39,386 nucleotides of DNA from a bacterium (GTDB lineage: Bacteria; Bdellovibrionota_B; Oligoflexia; Silvanigrellales; Silvanigrellaceae), in assembly GCA_009918675.1 (NCBI GenBank), contig RGDM01000003.1, positions 71,020-110,405 of the forward strand. The letters are read 5' to 3'. Made by a program: the position numbers and the translations under genes. Below the pieces are notes generated by a model. It was given only the letters and a program-made list of their open reading frames with translations, was not told where the DNA came from and did not search any database. Shown piece by piece: positions 35,630 through 39,386 of this stretch; within the stretch, counting starts at the first letter, position 1, and each line of letters starts with the position of its first letter.

Positions 35630-38147
35630 TGTTGTAGTAATTTCTGAGCACACGTTGAACGTAGGTCTTTGTTTCCGCGAGTGGAATAAATTCGATAAAG
35701 TACGGTATGTCAGCAAGTTTGTGCCGTCGTTCGACCCATTTATCTACAGCCTGCTCTCCAGCGTTATACGCAGCAACCGCAAAAGCCAGGTTTTTCTGAT
35801 ATCGATTGAGCAAATCTCTCAGATAGCAGGCGCCCGCTAGGGTGTTTGTTGATGGGTTTGTGAGGTCAATTTTTTGCGCATCTTTGAATTCTGGAAGCTG
35901 TCTTAAAACCCGATTCGCTGTTGATGGAAGTAGTTGCATGAGTCCAACAGCCCCAACAGGACTCTTCACCGACGGTTGAAACAGGCTTTCTTGTCGCGAA
36001 ACAGCATAGAGCACATCTATATCTACGGAGCATCGGGCGGCAGCCTGCTGATATTCTCGCTCATAGGGCCGCGGGTAAAAAATAAAATATAAAAACGGCA
36101 AGTAGTCGGTATCCCAACCCAATGAATCACGCAGGCGTCCCACAAACGTCATTGCGTTTGCGTGGTCTCCCAAGGCGTGAGTGAGCCAAGCAACCTGATG
36201 AGCACGAGGCAAGACATCGGCGTGTAATGTATTTAAGCGAGCAAATGAGGTTCGCAGCGTCGCTGCTTCTGCGCGGACTATAGAAGGAACAAGCTCATCA
36301 TTGTTCTTTAACAACTGTGTAAATTCATCCGTGCTTTGCTCAGGCTCGAGAGCCCGCAAGAGGGTCACAAAAAGAATGCTTGATTCGAGCGAGGTGTCGA
36401 ATTGTTTTTGCGATTTCGTTAAATCTTGCGAATCACTTGCGAGTTTTGTGGACGTCAGTGTGCGCGGTGGCACCGACGAAACAATTTGCAGAGGTTTGTC
36501 TGAGTCAATATTCAACCAAATCTGGTGAATCTTTCGCCAGTCGTTGAGAAACGCCCGCTTCGCTTGAGTCGATGCCCGGCCCGATTCGCGTGCAAGCAAC
36601 TGACCTGAAAAGATGTCGTAAATGCTGAGTGGGTCGGTGCGGCCCGATGACAAGAACGAATTTTCACTTGAGGTCATATCACGACTCGCCTGGGTCGTTC
36701 TGCCCATCCAATAGAAGGCCATTGAGCGTGTGAAATTATCCTCAGTTTGTTCAATGACTCTCTCAAAAGATTTCTTCGAGCCCTCGAAGTCGCCGTCAAG
36801 GAATTGCAATAGACCTCTACGACTGTTGATCCAAACCGGAAATTCTTCTGAGTCAGAGCCTTGCCCCGCGTGCTCAAGTGCACTCAGAAATGCAAGATTC
36901 TCGGTCGGATTCAGCATTTCAAAGCCGACACGTCCAATCAAAATCTTTGCCGCATCAACGTAATGCTCCCAAGACTGCAGAGCAGCAGCTTCAGAGAGCG
37001 CTTTACGGGCTGTGTAGAATGCGAGTGGATTGTCGTTTTGTTCCCATTGTAGACGGGCCAACCACAATCGCGCGTCAAGTCGAAAAGAGTCGAACTGTTC
37101 TTTGTCGATTCCGAATTCTTCAGGCGCGCAGCTGCTTTGGTCGAGATTTGCAATAAGCTCTCCCTGCAGCTGTGCAAAGGATTTTCTGTCTTGTGCAATT
37201 CGCGAGCTCTGTGCGGCAGTGTATTGTGCGTATATTAAATCGGCGCTGCATTTCTTCTTTCGTCGCTGGTTTGTTCGTTCCTGTTTGTACTCTGAGATTA
37301 TCTTTCGCGAGAGCTGACTCGCTTGCGTCCATTGCCTACCATCCAAAAGTCCTTTGAGTTTTTGAATTCGCGCCAACGCTGAATCATTTTTTGCAAATTC
37401 ACCGTCGGTCGCTGTTTCCTTGCGTTGCGTTGATTGACTGGAACTCCACATCGCCTTCAACCAAGAAGGTGAATTCAGCCCGAGCCGCTTGAAGTGGCTT
37501 TCAGATAAAAGTCGAATTCTGTATCCGTTGAGCGACAACAGTGAAGGATCTTCTCGGGCAATTGTCTCCCATCCAGCCGTTTTGCACGCTTTCGCGCATT
37601 GCAGATTTTGTAATGCGTTGAATTCAAATTTGGGGTCGCGAGCTGTTGTTGTTGCAGGCGCGTTCTCCACAGCGCCCGACAGTTTAACAACATCTGCTAA
37701 TGCCATCAGTCTAAGTGCTGAGACGTAAAGTTCAGTGGGTAGAAACTCGGTTGTTAAGACAACCTTTGCTAATTCAGCGGCTTGCGCTGGGCGCGAATCG
37801 CGAAGCTCGCGTTCTCCAACGAGCAAGGCTCGCAGCGAAACAATCGATTGAAGATCTGTAGGAGTTGGCGAGCGTCCGGACATTTTGATAACGCGGACGC
37901 CAAGCATGCTGGTTTCAAAATCTTCAGCGCGAGCTAGAGATTCCGGTAGCTCGCGAATCAATCGATCACTCAGCGCATAATTTTTTGTTGCTAAAGATGC
38001 TGCAGTCTTGAATTGAGTTGGACTCAAATCAACCGCAGCTTTTTTGTCCACCGAGTGAGCACAACCCGCCAGTGCAAAAAGACTGAATCCTGCATTAAGA
38101 AACTGCGGGCTGAAAAACCTAAGCGCGTTCTGGTAGATTTTTCGCAT
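35595..38147 (-). CDS. Slt-type lytic transglycosylase lipoprotein
   Basis: It cleaves peptidoglycan glycan strands to give 1,6-anhydro-muropeptides. The 850-aa product has a lipobox (ALAGC, Cys29, +2 Ala) and a long helical superhelix domain (about 60-690) like the U-shaped region of Slt70. The C-terminal catalytic domain has SRQESLF with catalytic Glu720, PVGAVGLMQLLPSTA, and AVAAYNAGEQAV. It is longer than E. coli Slt (about 645 aa) and, unlike it, apparently lipid-anchored. The start is 7 nt after the 100-aa gene, without a good ribosome-binding site, which suggests coupling. Confidence 0.9.
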   Translation of the reverse strand: MRKIYQNALRFFSPQFLNAGFSLFALAGCAHSVDKKAAVDLSPTQFKTAASLATKNYALSDRLIRELPESLARAEDFETSMLGVRVIKMSGRSPTPTDLQSIVSLRALLVGERELRDSRPAQAAELAKVVLTTEFLPTELYVSALRLMALADVVKLSGAVENAPATTTARDPKFEFNALQNLQCAKACKTAGWETIAREDPSLLSLNGYRIRLLSESHFKRLGLNSPSWLKAMWSSSQSTQRKETATDGEFAKNDSALARIQKLKGLLDGRQWTQASQLSRKIISEYKQERTNQRRKKKCSADLIYAQYTAAQSSRIAQDRKSFAQLQGELIANLDQSSCAPEEFGIDKEQFDSFRLDARLWLARLQWEQNDNPLAFYTARKALSEAAALQSWEHYVDAAKILIGRVGFEMLNPTENLAFLSALEHAGQGSDSEEFPVWINSRRGLLQFLDGDFEGSKKSFERVIEQTEDNFTRSMAFYWMGRTTQASRDMTSSENSFLSSGRTDPLSIYDIFSGQLLARESGRASTQAKRAFLNDWRKIHQIWLNIDSDKPLQIVSSVPPRTLTSTKLASDSQDLTKSQKQFDTSLESSILFVTLLRALEPEQSTDEFTQLLKNNDELVPSIVRAEAATLRTSFARLNTLHADVLPRAHQVAWLTHALGDHANAMTFVGRLRDSLGWDTDYLPFLYFIFYPRPYEREYQQAAARCSVDIDVLYAVSRQESLFQPSVKSPVGAVGLMQLLPSTANRVLRQLPEFKDAQKIDLTNPSTNTLAGACYLRDLLNRYQKNLAFAVAAYNAGEQAVDKWVERRHKLADIPYFIEFIPLAETKTYVQRVLRNYYNIKWIYQDAQDE

Positions 38148-38154
38148 GAATATT

Positions 38155-38457
38155 TCAGGCTTTGGCGGCGCCTGCCTTGGTCAAAATTTGATCAACAAAG
38201 GATTCTACTTTTCCAACAAATGGTTTGTGAAAAAGTGCGACGTCTCGCTTCGTTTCAACAAACTTCGTATCAGAACCGTTGGATTCAAGCGTCAGTACGA
38301 ACTGGCTCTTCCCACCTTTGTCGATTTTGACAAACATTGAGTTTTGTTCCCACGAGACATTTGCGAAAGACGGGACTCCTGCAGCTTGCAATTCTCGTTG
38401 CAGAATCGTTTTTGCGTCGTTGCTACTGACGTTTCGGAAAGTCCAGCTCATTGCCAT
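38155..38457 (-). CDS. 100-aa protein of unknown function
   Basis: I do not recognise it. The frame opens at 38499, but the ATG at 38457 has AAGGA 7 nt upstream and is preferred. The product has no signal peptide, Cys or membrane helix. It looks like a small alpha/beta domain (FVKIDKGGKSQFVLTLES) with a C-terminal helix ending KAGAAKA. It lies between a DnaJ-like gene and the lytic transglycosylase, all on the minus strand, probably one operon. Confidence 0.68.
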   Translation of the reverse strand: MAMSWTFRNVSSNDAKTILQRELQAAGVPSFANVSWEQNSMFVKIDKGGKSQFVLTLESNGSDTKFVETKRDVALFHKPFVGKVESFVDQILTKAGAAKA

Positions 38458-38496
38458 GTGGGAATCCTTTCTGACGAATGCCCAACGATAACAGTT

Positions 38497-38508
38497 CACA
38501 ACGTTGTG
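38497..38508. promoter_or_regulatory. 12-bp perfect palindrome
   Basis: CACAACGTTGTG lies in the 59-nt gap between the DnaJ-like gene and the 100-aa gene. It could be a regulator-binding site. Short palindromes also arise by chance. Confidence 0.2.
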
Positions 38509-38516
38509 CGCAAAAG

Positions 38517-39386
38517 TCAGAAGCCCAAGTCTTTGAGCTTTTCCAGAACCTCAGTGAGTTCGGGAGAAAGATCTTGCTCGGTTGGGGTTTGAACTGTCAG
38601 CCGAGCAAATAAGTCGCCCCTTTCTCCACTCGGTTCTTTGACAAAACCGAGTCCTTTTAGGCGGATTTTAATACCACTCTTCATACCCGCTTTTAGATTG
38701 GTTTTCTTGATGCCTTGCGGGGTATTGATGCTCACTTGTCCACCCAAAGCGAGAGTGCTGAAGGGAACGGTCACGTCACACTCAACATCGAAGCCACTTC
38801 TGTGAAAATCGGGGTGTTCGGCCATTTTGACCTTGAGGTACAGATCACCGCGTTGACCGGTTGGTTTGGTTCCACCTTGCCCTTTCAGGCGGAGAAGTTT
38901 GCCATCCTCAACTCCGGCAGGGATCTTGATGCGGGCGTTCACATGTTCGCCGGTTGTAAGGCGCAGTTCGATCTGCCGTTCGCCGCCGTTGTAGACATCA
39001 ATGAATCCAACGGTCAGCTCACGTTCAACGTCATAGTTGCTGTCGTCGTCGAACGAAGTGTCGAATCCAGGTGGGGCGCGAAAACCAGCGCCCTGCGAGC
39101 CTGTGCGAAAGCCTCCGCTCGCATTGCGAAAGGCGTTTCCTCGCGCGCGTCTGCCGCCGCCGATTCCGCCGCCGATTCCGCCGCCGGCCATGCCCGAAAA
39201 CATCGTTTCGAAATCGACATTTCCAAAGCCCATTTCGCGAAAAATGCTGCTGAAGTCGGCTCCTCGAAAGACATCCTCTCGAAATCCGCCGCCTTGCTGG
39301 AACGCGCTTTCACCATACATATCGTATTGGCGGCGCTTCTCTTTGTCCGAGAGAATGGCATAGGCCTCAGAGATTTGCTTAAATTT
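38517..39386 (-). CDS. CbpA/DnaJ-like co-chaperone, partial
   Basis: An Hsp40-type partner of DnaK. The frame runs off the window; the last part of the J domain is visible (FKQISEAYAILSDKEKRRQYD), while the HPD motif lies outside. An internal ATG at 39320 is not the start. A Gly/Phe/Arg-rich linker (with GGGIGGGIGGG) follows, then the two beta-sandwich client-binding domains (around RIKIPAGVEDGKLLRLKGQG and RGDLYLKV; then IKIRLKGLGF and RGDLFARL). No CxxCxGxG zinc fingers are present, so it is the class B/CbpA type rather than DnaJ proper. Confidence 0.88.
   Translation of the reverse strand, partial: KFKQISEAYAILSDKEKRRQYDMYGESAFQQGGGFREDVFRGADFSSIFREMGFGNVDFETMFSGMAGGGIGGGIGGGRRARGNAFRNASGGFRTGSQGAGFRAPPGFDTSFDDDSNYDVERELTVGFIDVYNGGERQIELRLTTGEHVNARIKIPAGVEDGKLLRLKGQGGTKPTGQRGDLYLKVKMAEHPDFHRSGFDVECDVTVPFSTLALGGQVSINTPQGIKKTNLKAGMKSGIKIRLKGLGFVKEPSGERGDLFARLTVQTPTEQDLSPELTEVLEKLKDLGF

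Noticed and set aside
1..39386. Mobile element, prophage, CRISPR or toxin-antitoxin island
   Set aside because: No transposase, integrase, terminal repeats, attachment-site duplications, regularly spaced repeats or small paired toxin genes were found. The two long paralogues are ordinary gene duplicates.

Overview
The window is a gene-dense stretch of a Gram-negative bacterial chromosome, nearly all housekeeping or envelope genes, with no transposase, integrase, phage module, CRISPR array or tRNA that I can see. Four lipoproteins with clear or fair lipoboxes, a Tat component, a membrane lytic transglycosylase, NtrY/NtrX and a NAD-type isocitrate dehydrogenase resembling the eukaryotic alpha subunit fit a predatory or deltaproteobacterial-type lineage (Bdellovibrionota/Oligoflexia-like). 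That placement is inference from gene style only.

Layout. 1-7183 (+): the tail of an unknown gene, then mnmA, rnc and era closely packed, a 236-nt leader with four consecutive stem-loops, a low-complexity protein with a ribbon-helix-helix-like core, coaE, a zinc-ribbon membrane protein and a secreted or lipoprotein beta-rich protein. 7252-8100 (-): an exported NAGPA-type phosphodiester glycosidase, divergent from 8132-10355 (+), an RluA-family pseudouridine synthase overlapping icd (NADP isocitrate dehydrogenase), which ends at a strong terminator. 10399-23817 (-): the accessory heart of the window. Two tandem paralogous giant coiled-coil lipoproteins (1779 and 1790 aa) have a shared middle domain and an EF-hand-like C-terminus. 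The downstream copy is followed 51 nt later by a 783-aa Ig-like or adhesin-like lipoprotein. Each giant gene is preceded by a sigma28-like promoter candidate with identical spacing. 24009-26180 (-): a YkgJ-type cysteine-cluster protein, NAD-isocitrate dehydrogenase and a 108-aa unknown. 26213-31441 (+): a thioesterase, ntrY, ntrX and a flippase-like UPF0104 membrane protein, overlapping or closely spaced. 31486-35629 (+): RNase P RNA with a well-formed promoter and a P1-helix terminator, metK, a perfect 14-bp hairpin joining the metK stop to the next start codon, a TPR-like exported protein, a DsbA-like thiol oxidoreductase and a TatA/B protein. 35595-39386 (-): a CbpA/DnaJ-like co-chaperone (partial), a 100-aa unknown and an Slt-type lytic transglycosylase lipoprotein whose end overlaps tatA/B tail to tail.

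The strongest candidate for an undescribed system is 10399-23817: two very long, duplicated, lipid-anchored coiled-coil proteins plus a third lipoprotein, possibly co-regulated with motility. The most striking RNA-level signals are the metK/downstream-gene hairpin at 33102-33137 and the multi-hairpin leader at 3243-3343.
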